A stretch of 64,000 nt of DNA. Origin: Thiothrix caldifontis. GTDB lineage: Bacteria; Pseudomonadota; Gammaproteobacteria; Thiotrichales; Thiotrichaceae. Below are positions 16,862-25,387 of the stretch, piece after piece; positions within the stretch are counted from its first letter, which is position 1, and each line of letters begins with the position of its first letter. The position numbers were made by a program, and so were the translations under genes. The notes below the pieces were generated by a model. It was given only the letters and a program-made list of their open reading frames with translations. It searched no databases and was not told where the DNA came from. Location of the stretch: positions 183,341 through 247,340 of the forward strand of contig NZ_FNQP01000002.1 of assembly GCF_900107695.1 (NCBI RefSeq). The letters are read 5' to 3'.

Positions 16862-17986
16862 TTAGCGTGGCTGGGGCGGCAGGAAGCCTGCGAAATGTTC
16901 CGGCTTTACCTCCAATTGGGCAAGGGCGCGACCAATTTCCTGCAATTCTTGCATTTTATCTACTGCATCCAGACGTTTGATCTGTTCCGGGTCTAAATGC
17001 TCCAGCTCCAAAGCTTGCAAACCTTTATTACTCATGTCGAAATTGTAGCGTAGGTAGGTGAAAAGTTTCTCCGGTACGCTGTCTTCACCCAATTGACCTT
17101 GCAGAGTGCCGATTTCACTATCCAGCTCGTGACCTGTACGACAGTCACCAAAAATACGACAGAGCATGTCCTGCTGGTATTGAGCCGAATTCATCAACTG
17201 CGAAGGTATGTTTTGTGCGTGATACAGTAGGCTGCTTGTCCATGAGTTTAGTTCGGGCAGATTAATGGCGTGGTTGCCTGTGCCGATGGAAACCAAGAGT
17301 ATCTTGTCTTTACCGGTAGGCCAGTTAACTTTGTAGGCATTCAGGGTAGCGGTGATAAATGCCTGCAATGCGGGATTATTGAAGGGTGTAATGCCTCCAT
17401 CCACAAAGACGAAATCGTTGTCGTCGATACGGATTTTTTCCGGTGGGAAATAAGTCGGTGCTGCGGTACTGGCACGCACCAGTTGCCAGAGAGGAATATG
17501 CAGGTTGCAGCCTTTCCTGTTTAAATCATTGTATTTGGCATAAGGATTGTTAGTGATAGGCCAGGGCGAATCAGTTCTGACGTTGTGGGTAACAATCATC
17601 AGCAGCGTTTTGAGCCTATCACTGCCAAGAGTTGTTTCTTCGCCGAATACCTCCTGTAGCTTCTGTGCTAGTTTTTTGTTGTTGTATTTGTGACCAAACA
17701 ATGAGCCGACACGGGCAAACCAGCTTGCCCGGTCAAACATGTCTTTGCCGCTATCCAGATAAAAATGGCGGATGTCATCAACACTCATGCCGATCGCTAG
17801 CGCTGCGCTGATGATGGCTCCGGTACTGGTTCCGGCGATGAAATCGAAATAGTCTGCCAGTACCATTTTTTCATTGCCGTAATGGTCTCGCAGAATTTTC
17901 TCAATTCGGGCAAGTACTTCGATAGTGACAAGACCACGGATGCCGCCGCCGTCGAGGGAGAGGATTTTTTTAGGTTGACCAGACAT
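16862..17986 (-). CDS. Patatin-like phospholipase
   Basis: A 374-residue patatin. The oxyanion loop DGGGIRG is at residues 12-18, the nucleophile serine in GTSTG at 52-56 (S54), and the catalytic aspartate in VDGG (D196). The SSMG-type lid region is replaced by the longer insert typical of CapV-like enzymes. Such enzymes degrade membrane phospholipids, and CapV is activated by cyclic nucleotides in CBASS. No CD-NTase gene is present here, so the trigger is unknown. The start at 17986 is chosen for GGAAAG nine bases upstream; an ATG at 18001 lacks a ribosome site. Confidence 0.85.
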   Translation of the reverse strand: MSGQPKKILSLDGGGIRGLVTIEVLARIEKILRDHYGNEKMVLADYFDFIAGTSTGAIISAALAIGMSVDDIRHFYLDSGKDMFDRASWFARVGSLFGHKYNNKKLAQKLQEVFGEETTLGSDRLKTLLMIVTHNVRTDSPWPITNNPYAKYNDLNRKGCNLHIPLWQLVRASTAAPTYFPPEKIRIDDNDFVFVDGGITPFNNPALQAFITATLNAYKVNWPTGKDKILLVSIGTGNHAINLPELNSWTSSLLYHAQNIPSQLMNSAQYQQDMLCRIFGDCRTGHELDSEIGTLQGQLGEDSVPEKLFTYLRYNFDMSNKGLQALELEHLDPEQIKRLDAVDKMQELQEIGRALAQLEVKPEHFAGFLPPQPR

Positions 17987-18008
17987 GCTGTTACTTTCCA
18001 TTTTTATG

Positions 18009-19778
18009 TTACTGGATTATCCGTAATGCGGCTTTGAGTTGGCTGGTGTCTTTCTTGCGCTCACTTTCCGACAAGTCTTCCCACAGCACAATCGACGGAT
18101 GAAGCCGTTGCCGGTTGTTGCGCTGTTCCCCGTAACGCCAGCCATTGACGAGCCGTTCGTAACGCCACGAACGGTGTTCCAGCCGACTCAGCAATTCACG
18201 TCGTTCCGCTGGTTCGTCCAGGCGGATGGCATCATCCAGTACCAACGGCTGGTCGGCTGGCATGTGGATGCCGATGCTTGCCAGTTTGACAGGCAAATGG
18301 TCGCCAGCACGACGGTTGGCGGCACGATAGGTTTCTGCCAGTTGCTCCCACGGTTTCATGCTGTCTGTTGACATGGCAGTGCCGGGGTCGGCTTGGAGCA
18401 TGTTTTGCCGATAGGCTTCGTGTACAGCGCGGGCGTTGCGTTCCACCTGCATCAGCCGCTTGAGGTCAAAGACTTGCTCCGCCATGCCAAACGGGATCAG
18501 GCTGGCATCAGCATTCGTATCATTGGCGGAAGCCAGCAGGGTATGGATGCCTTCACTCTGTTGCAAGCGCACGTAAAACGGCACTTGCCAGCAGTTGAAG
18601 CGCAGGGTTTGCTGATGCAGGCTCATGGCATGGCGGAAGTTGCTTTCATCTTCGGTAGCGCAGAACAGAACGGCTGTTACCGCTCCATTCTGAGCAATGG
18701 CTGTCAGTTTTGTTTCATCCAGCTTGAACGTTTGAGTGCATTCCTGTGCATACAAACCGGCAATGACCTGTTCCGCGCCGCTTCTGCCATTGGCGAATAC
18801 CGGGTAACGTGCTACCAGCGTGTCGCGCCACTGTTCCGCGCCTGCACCCAGCAGGGTAAATACAGGTGGGGCAAAATCCTTGTAGGGTGAAATCTTGGCG
18901 TACTGACAGATAAGCGCTTCCACCAATGGGCTGAAACCGGCGAATACCAGGTGCACTTGCTGCTGCCCGTGCTGGTCTGCCCATGTGTGTGGCGGGTACT
19001 GGTTGAAATACCAGCGAGCCAGCAGGTTGTCGGCGTTGTAAGGGCAGGGGTTCAGGCGTTCGTTGGGTTGTAAAAAATGGCGGTAGTTTTCATTCCCCAA
19101 ACCTTCGCTGAGCATGGCATCGTTGACAGCCAGATACAGGTCGAGCGGCGGATTGCTGGCAGGGCGTTGACGACTGATGGCTTGCACGGCACGGGAAATT
19201 TGCAGGTTGGTATCTGTCGATTCCCCACAGGCAATCACGGCTTTGGCACTGGCAACCGCTGCCGTGTGCAGGTCAGTTTCCTGTGTGGCGTCACCATAGA
19301 GCAAAGTGATGGCGTGCTGCTGACACCAGCTTTCATGCTCATCGTCAATGTGGTCGAGCAGGGCAACGATCCGTTGTTCGGAGTTGCTTTGGCGCAAGTT
19401 GCGGATGAAGGCTTGCCCCTGCATATTGAGGCTACATACCACGATATGGTCGTGATAACACCAACGTACATAAGAGGCGGTCAGATTGTCGCCCAACAAC
19501 ACCCACGCCAGACGTAGCAAAATACCGTAGAACGCAATGTAACCCAGCACCTGCCCAACCACGATCCAGCCGGTGCGTAGGCTCATTTCCTCCGGCTTGA
19601 TGAATTCGCTGTTCAGCAACAGGTTGGCAGCGCTGTAGAGCGATTTGCCCAACGGTTGCCCCAGTTGTACCCAGAAACCCAGCAGCAGTGCAAGGAATGC
19701 CAGCAAAGCGACGCCAAGCAACAGGGAAAACCAAGGCGTCGTTTCACGGTTACGGTTTTTTTTGTGTTTGGTTGGCAT
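18009..19778 (-). CDS. Two-TM protein with TrkA-N domains and a C-terminal RyR-like domain
   Basis: A 589-residue protein. Two membrane segments (about 17-38 and 71-96) precede a Rossmann-like TrkA-N domain (~111-200, HIVVCSLNMQGQAFI) and a second similar unit (~275-345, VHLVFAGFSPLVEAL). The last ~100 residues resemble RyR repeats (LEHRSWRYERLVNGWRYGE, LHPSIVLWEDLSESERKKD). It looks like a channel or sensor in which the cytosolic domains bind a small ligand. No potassium selectivity filter (TVGYG) is visible, so it is not an ordinary K+ channel. It is the first gene of the cassette, 22 bases before the patatin start. ATG 19778 is used; a TTG at 19823 is possible. Confidence 0.7.
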   Translation of the reverse strand: MPTKHKKNRNRETTPWFSLLLGVALLAFLALLLGFWVQLGQPLGKSLYSAANLLLNSEFIKPEEMSLRTGWIVVGQVLGYIAFYGILLRLAWVLLGDNLTASYVRWCYHDHIVVCSLNMQGQAFIRNLRQSNSEQRIVALLDHIDDEHESWCQQHAITLLYGDATQETDLHTAAVASAKAVIACGESTDTNLQISRAVQAISRQRPASNPPLDLYLAVNDAMLSEGLGNENYRHFLQPNERLNPCPYNADNLLARWYFNQYPPHTWADQHGQQQVHLVFAGFSPLVEALICQYAKISPYKDFAPPVFTLLGAGAEQWRDTLVARYPVFANGRSGAEQVIAGLYAQECTQTFKLDETKLTAIAQNGAVTAVLFCATEDESNFRHAMSLHQQTLRFNCWQVPFYVRLQQSEGIHTLLASANDTNADASLIPFGMAEQVFDLKRLMQVERNARAVHEAYRQNMLQADPGTAMSTDSMKPWEQLAETYRAANRRAGDHLPVKLASIGIHMPADQPLVLDDAIRLDEPAERRELLSRLEHRSWRYERLVNGWRYGEQRNNRQRLHPSIVLWEDLSESERKKDTSQLKAALRIIQ

Positions 19779-19901
19779 GGGCAATCCATTGATGGCGTGG
19801 AAATATCCCAGAGTGTAACCCAAAAAACGTGACAGGATATGCCGCGCCCGCCATCTGGCGTTAGAATGCTGCCCCGGCGAATTCTACCAATCGGTCTACG
19901 T

Positions 19902-20963
19902 TCAAGGCGGTGGAGCTGGACGATGGCTTGAGCAAACACTAAACATCCCCAACTGTTCCAACACCACCGTGGCATAAGCCCCCGCTGGTAAGGAAAAACT
20001 CAGGCGCAAGGTGCTGTCATCCACCACCTCAAATCCCACCGTACCCACATTGACACGCAAAGCACGGCGTTCCTGTTTCAGCCCTTGCTTTTCCAGCCCC
20101 GCACAAAAAATCGGGAAACGGGCGGCTTGTTCGGCTTCCAACTCGCGTGCTTCGATTGCGGTGGGCAATTCACCCCGCCCCCACAAGACGCCGGTTGGGT
20201 GGATGGCTTGCGTTGCCAAGCGTGCAGGCAAGTCCGCGCTGGCGTCGTCGGCAAACCAGGCGCTGCCGCCTTCAAACATAAACACATCGCCCGGCACGCG
20301 CTGATTCCAAGTGCCGTCTGCGACCCGTTGCGCCAACACATTATTGAAAATCCACGAACGCGCTGCCGATAAATACAAGCTGCGCTGGTTACGTTGCTTT
20401 GGTTCTACACCTTGGGCAAACCAGCGTTCTGCTTTGCGCAAATTGCCGAAGTTATGCCCAAAACGTTGCTCGCCGTAGTAATTGGGAATGCCGTGTTGGC
20501 TGATTTGTTCGCAAATCGCAGCCGCTTCGGAGAAATCACCGCTGCACTGGCGCAAGGTGAGGATGAAACGGTTGGCTTCCAACGCGCCGCGTCGCAGCTT
20601 TTTATCATGGCGCTGTTGCTGGAGGACTTCGATTTCAGCAGGCAATGCCGCAAAATCCGGGTCAGCCATGCCGGGTAATTGCAGGCTAAACCATTGCGTG
20701 GTGACGGCATGGCGGTCTTTTAGCCCCGCGTAACCGACTTCCTTGGCAGGCACACCGACACAGCGGGCGAGTTGCCCTGCCACCCAGTCGGTATTTGCGC
20801 CGGTTTTGCGGACTTGCACCCACAAATGTTCACCACTGCCGGTGAGGGCAATCTCCATTTGCTCATCGACGATAAAATCTTCCGGCAAACTGCGGAATTC
20901 ACCGCGTAACGGGGCGGCGTAGGCGGCGGGAAAGCCGCTGGTATCAAAGGTAGTTGGGTTCAT
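19902..20963 (-). CDS. truD: tRNA pseudouridine(13) synthase TruD, intact copy
   Basis: A 353-residue enzyme that converts U13 of tRNA-Glu to pseudouridine. The catalytic region KEVGYAGLKDRHAVTTQWFSL carries the conserved aspartate, and the TRUD insertion (IPNYYGEQRFGHNFGNL) is complete. The ATG at 20963 matches the family start; earlier in-frame codons read through menA and are unlikely. A second, decayed copy lies at 15593-16388 with the RyR/patatin/SLATT cassette between. The C-terminus extends about a dozen residues beyond the conserved end (LEQLG). Confidence 0.95.
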   Translation of the reverse strand: MNPTTFDTSGFPAAYAAPLRGEFRSLPEDFIVDEQMEIALTGSGEHLWVQVRKTGANTDWVAGQLARCVGVPAKEVGYAGLKDRHAVTTQWFSLQLPGMADPDFAALPAEIEVLQQQRHDKKLRRGALEANRFILTLRQCSGDFSEAAAICEQISQHGIPNYYGEQRFGHNFGNLRKAERWFAQGVEPKQRNQRSLYLSAARSWIFNNVLAQRVADGTWNQRVPGDVFMFEGGSAWFADDASADLPARLATQAIHPTGVLWGRGELPTAIEARELEAEQAARFPIFCAGLEKQGLKQERRALRVNVGTVGFEVVDDSTLRLSFSLPAGAYATVVLEQLGMFSVCSSHRPAPPP

Positions 20964-20970
20964 GCGCGAA

Positions 20971-21906
20971 CTATACCAGCCACAACGCCAAGGACAACAG
21001 CACACCGTGCAATACCGCGCTGCCAATCGTCATTTTAATCGCCGGTTCGAGTTTGTGCGGGGCGTGCGCGTGTTCCACCAATTGCAAACCGGCACGCAAC
21101 GCAATCCCCAATGGTAAGGCACTCAGCAACGCCATCGGTGGCAATACATCCAGCATGACCCACGTCACCAGCAACAACGTTGCCAGCAAGACTGCGGCTA
21201 GGTAAACTTTTGCCGCCATATCCGCCCCAAAACGCACCACCCAATGGTGTTTGCCGCTGGCAGCATCCGCTTCACGATCGGGAAACTGGTTAATCAGCAA
21301 AATATTCATGATTAACAACGACAGGGGCAAACTGATCACGATCGGATACCAGGCCAGCGTGCCGGTTTGCACAAACCACGCGCCCAACGGGGTGAGAATG
21401 CCAAAACTCACCGCAATGGTGGGTTCGCCCCAACCGCGACCATTCAAATTCAATGGCGGCGCAGAATAACCCCAACCAATCACCAAACCCGCCAGACCAA
21501 TCCACAGCAAATCCATGCCACTTTGCCACGCCAACCCAATGCCAATCAGCATCGCCACCGAAAGCAACCATGCGCCGAACACCAAGGTTTCGCCCGCGCT
21601 CAATACGCCGTTCTGGATAAAGCGACTGCCGCCGGTAAACGGAAACAAGCGTTGGGTATTGCGCCGATCCGTACCGTTTTGCTCGTCGTAGTAATCGTTC
21701 AGCACATTCATGCCCGCGTGTACCAGCATCACCGCCAGCAATGTCCACGCGAGTAACCAGCCGTGCAAGGCATACCCTTGCGCCCAAGCTGCCGCCGCGC
21801 CCACCAGCGCAGGCACGACACTTGCCGCCAGAAAAGCGGGGCGGGTTGCCAGCCAATACCGTAACAACGGCTGCTGCCGCAAACTCAGATCGGGTTCTTG
21901 TGCCAT
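20971..21906 (-). CDS. UbiA-family prenyltransferase (MenA-like)
   Basis: A 311-residue integral membrane protein with about nine hydrophobic segments. The two aspartate-rich motifs of the UbiA superfamily are present: [11 protein letters not shown] and [22 protein letters not shown] and WFVQTG between them resemble MenA (1,4-dihydroxy-2-naphthoate prenyltransferase) more than UbiA, but the distinction is not certain. It is divergent from ubiD, which suggests a quinone context, and its stop is 7 bases from the truD start. Confidence 0.85.
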   Translation of the reverse strand: MAQEPDLSLRQQPLLRYWLATRPAFLAASVVPALVGAAAAWAQGYALHGWLLAWTLLAVMLVHAGMNVLNDYYDEQNGTDRRNTQRLFPFTGGSRFIQNGVLSAGETLVFGAWLLSVAMLIGIGLAWQSGMDLLWIGLAGLVIGWGYSAPPLNLNGRGWGEPTIAVSFGILTPLGAWFVQTGTLAWYPIVISLPLSLLIMNILLINQFPDREADAASGKHHWVVRFGADMAAKVYLAAVLLATLLLVTWVMLDVLPPMALLSALPLGIALRAGLQLVEHAHAPHKLEPAIKMTIGSAVLHGVLLSLALWLV

Positions 21907-21989
21907 CGTGTCGCCTATCGCGCTGCAAAAAACCGGATTATACGCACGCCCATAGCCGCTCGGCGCGGATTTCCGTTATTATCCTCGCC

Positions 21990-23453
21990 ATGAAATACCA
22001 TGACCTACGCGACTTTATCCAACAACTGGAAAAAATGGGCGAACTCAAACGCATTACCGTCGAAGTTGACCCGTATCTGGAAATGACCGAAATCGCCGAC
22101 CGCGTTTTGCGTGCTGGCGGCCCTGCCTTGCTGTTTGAAAATCCCAAAGGGCATAACACGCCAGTACTCGCCAACTTGTTTGGCACGCCGCGCCGCGTGG
22201 CGTTGGGGATGGGTGAACAATCCACCGATGCCTTGCGTGAAGTCGGCAAATTGCTGGCGTTGCTCAAGCAGCCTGATCCGCCGAAAGGGTTTAAGGATGC
22301 GCTGAATGCGCTGCCGATTTTCCGCAAAGTGCTGGATATGGCACCGAAAGTGGTCAGCAAAGCCGCGTGTCAGCAAGTCGTGGTGGAAGGCGATAAGGTG
22401 GATTTGAGCAAACTGCCGATTCAGCATTGCTGGCCGGGGGATGCCGCACCGCTGATTACGTGGGGCTTGGTGATTACCAAAGGCCCGAATCAGAAACGCC
22501 AGAATCTGGGGATTTACCGCCAGCAAGTGTTGGGCAAAAACCGCGTGATTATGCGCTGGTTGTCGCATCGCGGCGGGGCATTGGATTTTCGCGAGTTTCA
22601 GCAGGCGCATCCGGGTAAGCCATTTCCGGTAGCGGTAGCGATTGGTACTGACCCGGCAACGATTTTGGGGGCAGTCACGCCAGTGCCGGATTCGTTGTCG
22701 GAATATGCGTTTGCGGGGTTGTTGCGCGGCTCGCGGACGGAGTTGGTGCAGGCGATGGGGGTGGATTTGCAAGTGCCTGCGTCGGCGGAGTTTGTGTTGG
22801 AGGGGCATATTTACCCCGACGATTTCGCGCCCGAAGGCCCTTATGGCGACCATACCGGCTATTACAATGAGATTGATAGCTTTCCGGTGTTTACAATCGA
22901 GCGCATTACGCACCGCAAAGACCCGATTTACCACAGCACGTATACGGGGCGACCGCCGGATGAACCCGCGATTCTGGGCTTGGCGTTGAATGAAGTGTTC
23001 GTGCCGATTTTGCAGAAGCAATTTCCTGAGATTGTGGATTTTTACCTGCCACCAGAAGGCTGTTCGTATCGCATGGCGGTGGTGAGCATCAAGAAGCAAT
23101 ACCCCGGTCACGCCAAGCGGGTGATGATGGGGGTGTGGTCGTTCCTGCGCCAGTTCATGTACACCAAGTTCATTATCGTGGTGGATGACGATGTGAATAC
23201 GCGCAAGTGGGAGGATGTGATCTGGGCAATGACCACGCGCATGGATCCGGCGCGGGATACCACGCTGATTGAGCATACGCCGATTGATTATCTGGATTTT
23301 GCCTCGCCCGTGTCAGGCTTAGGGTCGAAGATGGGCATGGATGCGACCAATAAATGGCCGGGGGAAACCACGCGGGAGTGGGGTACGCCGATTGTGATGG
23401 ATGCTGACGTGAAATCCCGCGTGGATGGGATGTGGAAAAGTTTGGGCTTATGA
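21990..23453 (+). CDS. ubiD: UbiD-family decarboxylase
   Basis: A 487-residue protein of the UbiD family, which uses prenylated FMN to decarboxylate 4-hydroxy-3-polyprenylbenzoate in ubiquinone synthesis. Typical stretches are [22 protein letters not shown] at the start, [15 protein letters not shown]-like residues, and [12 protein letters not shown]. The ATG at 21990 matches known starts; an upstream in-frame codon at 21741 would run back across menA. The helper ubiX is not in the window. Confidence 0.94.
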   Translation: MKYHDLRDFIQQLEKMGELKRITVEVDPYLEMTEIADRVLRAGGPALLFENPKGHNTPVLANLFGTPRRVALGMGEQSTDALREVGKLLALLKQPDPPKGFKDALNALPIFRKVLDMAPKVVSKAACQQVVVEGDKVDLSKLPIQHCWPGDAAPLITWGLVITKGPNQKRQNLGIYRQQVLGKNRVIMRWLSHRGGALDFREFQQAHPGKPFPVAVAIGTDPATILGAVTPVPDSLSEYAFAGLLRGSRTELVQAMGVDLQVPASAEFVLEGHIYPDDFAPEGPYGDHTGYYNEIDSFPVFTIERITHRKDPIYHSTYTGRPPDEPAILGLALNEVFVPILQKQFPEIVDFYLPPEGCSYRMAVVSIKKQYPGHAKRVMMGVWSFLRQFMYTKFIIVVDDDVNTRKWEDVIWAMTTRMDPARDTTLIEHTPIDYLDFASPVSGLGSKMGMDATNKWPGETTREWGTPIVMDADVKSRVDGMWKSLGL

Positions 23454-23565
23454 TTTAGTTTTTTGAACATACAAGTAAGCGCTCAATTTCTGTCCCGTCA
23501 GCTCCAGCAATTCAGCAGTTGCATCAGCGCATCTAGTGGTACGTTGCGCAGTTGGGTTAGTTATC

Positions 23566-23973
23566 TTAAACCCAATTTTCCAGCCGCAAATCCGGCACTT
23601 TATCGAAATGGCACGCATTATTTGCCACCATAATGGCTTGCAGGCTCAAAGCGTGGGCGGCAATCAAGGTGTCATTCGTGCCAATCGGCGTACCCGCGTT
23701 AAACAACAAGGTTTGCAGGTCGGCAAACTGCTCTGCTGCCGCCGCATCCCACGGTTGGATGTGATGTAGGCGTTCCCGCAATGCTTCTATCAGGTGCAGG
23801 TGCTTGTCTGGATTGCCGGAGCGTTTTGCCCCCAACAGCAATTCGGCGTAGGCGATGGCGGAAATACAAATCTCATTGCCTGCCTGTACTTGTGTTTCCA
23901 ACATTGCCAGTACATTGGCTGGCTTTTTGCGCATGATGTAGCTGCTGATGTCCGTATCGAGCATGTAAAGCAT
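23566..23973 (-). CDS. vapC: PIN-domain toxin VapC
   Basis: A 135-residue PIN-domain ribonuclease of the VapC type. D6 (MLDTDISSY), E44 (AYAELLLG) and D101 (GTNDTLIAAHAL) form the usual acidic site, and VANNACHF holds the late conserved asparagine. All seem intact. It follows the antitoxin gene by a one-base overlap (stop and start share base 23973). VapC toxins of this branch usually cut initiator tRNA or rRNA; the target here is unknown. Confidence 0.88.
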   Translation of the reverse strand: MLYMLDTDISSYIMRKKPANVLAMLETQVQAGNEICISAIAYAELLLGAKRSGNPDKHLHLIEALRERLHHIQPWDAAAAEQFADLQTLLFNAGTPIGTNDTLIAAHALSLQAIMVANNACHFDKVPDLRLENWV

Positions 23974-24206
23974 CAGAATACCACCCGTCCAACCTCAAAC
24001 ACATCGGGGCGTTCTGCCATGAAATCATCGTCAGCACTGGGGAGATCGGCAAAGGATGTCCAGCTTTTGCGCTTGGGTGTGATGATGAGTGCATCGCCTT
24101 CGCGTCGAATCAGCACTTCATCAATGCCTTCAAACTGGAAGATGCGAGGGATGCGGACGGCTTGGCTTTGTCCGTTTTTGAATAATCTAGCGGCTATGGC
24201 AGTCAT
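23973..24206 (-). CDS. vapB: AbrB/MazE-type antitoxin VapB
   Basis: A 77-residue antitoxin. The N-terminal swapped-hairpin DNA-binding part is clear (LFKNGQSQAVRIPRIFQFEG, EVLIRREGDALIITP). The acidic C-terminal tail (SADDDFMAERPDVFEVGRVVF) would wrap the toxin. Direct GTATATGC repeats about 35 bases upstream may be its operator. The pair looks like an intact vapBC module. Confidence 0.88.
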   Translation of the reverse strand: MTAIAARLFKNGQSQAVRIPRIFQFEGIDEVLIRREGDALIITPKRKSWTSFADLPSADDDFMAERPDVFEVGRVVF

Positions 24207-24239
24207 GGCGATACCCTCTTGTTTGGAAACGTGGGGTTA

Positions 24240-24258
24240 GTATATGCCTTGTATATGC
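24240..24258 (-). promoter_or_regulatory. Direct repeats upstream of vapB, possible operator
   Basis: GTATATGC occurs at 24240-24247 and again at 24251-24258, eleven bases apart, roughly one helical turn. VapB-type antitoxins with their toxins bind repeats like this to repress their own operon. Confidence 0.45.
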
Positions 24259-24295
24259 AGAGGTTCAAGCCCGGTTGAATGCCATACATCCTGTC

Positions 24296-24790
24296 TTAAA
24301 CAGGCAGCGACTGCATCACCGTCTGCATTGGAATGAACAGCGTCAGCGGTTTGGTCGTATAGGGCGTAAACCCATACTTCAGATAAAACCGTTGTGCTTG
24401 CTCGTGTTTGGCATCCACGATAATGCCGACTGTACCGATTTCACCCGCAATTCTGGCGCAGCGTGCTAATGCATTCATCAGCAAGAGTTCACCCATGCGT
24501 TGCCCTTGGCAGGTTTTGTCTACTGCCAAGCGGCTCAAGCGGGCGACGGGAACGGGGTATTGTGGGGGCAATTTCTTGCGGGTAGCGGCAGGCAAATCTT
24601 CCAATTGCGATTCCGCCATGCTCAGGCTGTAGAAGCCTGTCACGGTGTCGTTATCAATGGCAACGAAAGTACGGCTGACGTTTTTGCGGCTGTGTTGCCC
24701 TGCCAGTTGTTGCAGGTAATGGTTCAGGGCGGGTTCTCCACAATCAAACACATCCCGCGCTATCGCGGCGTTGAAGGGGATAATCTGCAT
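24296..24790 (-). CDS. GNAT acetyltransferase toxin (TacT-like)
   Basis: A 164-residue GNAT protein. It has the acetyl-CoA loop (GQRMG near residues 96-100), LSRLAVDKTCQ before it, and the conserved tyrosine in RFYLKYGF (Y139), which matches the catalytic position of TacT and AtaT toxins. Those enzymes acetylate aminoacyl-tRNAs and stop translation. It lies 5 bases after the DUF1778 antitoxin gene. ATG 24790 is used; a TTG nine bases upstream would overlap the antitoxin stop. Confidence 0.85.
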   Translation of the reverse strand: MQIIPFNAAIARDVFDCGEPALNHYLQQLAGQHSRKNVSRTFVAIDNDTVTGFYSLSMAESQLEDLPAATRKKLPPQYPVPVARLSRLAVDKTCQGQRMGELLLMNALARCARIAGEIGTVGIIVDAKHEQAQRFYLKYGFTPYTTKPLTLFIPMQTVMQSLPV

Positions 24791-24795
24791 CCGGC

Positions 24796-25074
24796 TCAAT
24801 CCAGCAAGGCGTGATGGCGTTGCATGGCAGCGCGTAGGGCGGCATTGGGTGGCGGAGGGTTATCCAGCAAGTCCATGAAACGATCCCATTCCTGCTGGTT
24901 CAGGGTGATTTGGCGGGATTCTGCCAGCACTGTTTCGGCGGCTTTACGGGCGGCATTCAACAGGAAATCGGTCATGGAAATGTTGGAAACAGCCGCAGCA
25001 GCAATCAGCATCCGTTTCAGCTCGGGTGGGGTGCGGATGCTGATGCGGTCATCTTTGGCGGCGGTGCTGGGCAT
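24796..25074 (-). CDS. DUF1778 antitoxin (TacA-like)
   Basis: A 92-residue ribbon-helix-helix antitoxin. RISIRTPPELKRMLIAAAAVSNISMTDFLLNAARKAA is the DUF1778 DNA-binding domain; the C-terminal helix (NQQEWDRFMDLLDNPPPPNAALR) is the part that blocks the acetyltransferase. An inverted repeat at 25080-25116 covers its ribosome site and is the likely operator for self-repression. It is coupled to the GNAT toxin. Confidence 0.88.
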   Translation of the reverse strand: MPSTAAKDDRISIRTPPELKRMLIAAAAVSNISMTDFLLNAARKAAETVLAESRQITLNQQEWDRFMDLLDNPPPPNAALRAAMQRHHALLD

Positions 25075-25079
25075 GGTGT

Positions 25080-25116
25080 ATTCCTCGTTAGACTATGTGG
25101 ATAGTCTAGGAGGAAT
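25080..25116 (-). promoter_or_regulatory. Inverted repeat at the start of the DUF1778/GNAT operon
   Basis: ATTCCTC..TAGACTAT and ATAGTCTA.GAGGAAT are arranged as a near-perfect palindrome around GTGG. It contains the minus-strand ribosome site GAGGA and probably binds the ribbon-helix-helix antitoxin. Confidence 0.55.
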
Positions 25117-25201
25117 GACGTGGTTTGTACATCCAATGGCAATACAAATCCTGAACTCAAAATCAATCGAGTCTGACCCGCTTTGATTTATCGTTGTATT
25201 T

Positions 25202-25231
25202 TTGCAGGCAAGCGTATATTCCTGTTATGAT
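25202..25231 (+). promoter_or_regulatory. Sigma-70 type promoter upstream of the TumE-like remnant
   Basis: TTGCAG and TATGAT are separated by about 18 bases. A perfect ATCATCT/AGATGAT repeat (25236-25242 and 25254-25260) follows, just before the remnant start, and could be an operator for the antitoxin encoded downstream. Confidence 0.4.
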
Positions 25232-25263
25232 GGCTATCATCTGCTGATAATAAAGATGATGGT

Positions 25264-25371
25264 ATGGCATACGATGACGGACGCAGTATCCTGCTGGACT
25301 TGAATGGTGCGGAATACACGGAAGAAAACGGTTATTGGTACAAAATTGAGGCATGGTTAACCAGATTTTGA
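25264..25371 (+). pseudogene. Remnant of a TumE-like toxin gene (N-terminal 35 residues)
   Basis: The short frame reads MAYDDGRSILLDLNGAEYTE, then NGYWYKIEAWLTRF and a stop. It resembles the beginning of TumE/DUF6516 toxin proteins, which go on for about 70 more residues. The following gene looks like the matching antitoxin. The frame keeps a promoter and a start but ends after the first strands, so the toxin is most likely inactive. The call rests on remembered similarity and context. Confidence 0.4.
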
Positions 25372-25387
25372 ATGAGGTGAGCAAACC

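Noticed and set aside
16385-19778. Reading the patatin cassette as a standard CBASS operon
   Set aside because: No CD-NTase, Cap2 or Cap3 gene is present in or beside the cassette.
22005-23276. A 423-residue open frame on the minus strand
   Set aside because: It lies entirely opposite ubiD, is rich in His and Arg as expected for an antisense shadow of GC-rich coding DNA, and has no recognisable domain.
23454-23565. Possible decayed gene end between ubiD and vapC
   Set aside because: The reverse strand reads AELLELTGQKLSAYLYVQK before a stop, but the frame is short and no family could be named.
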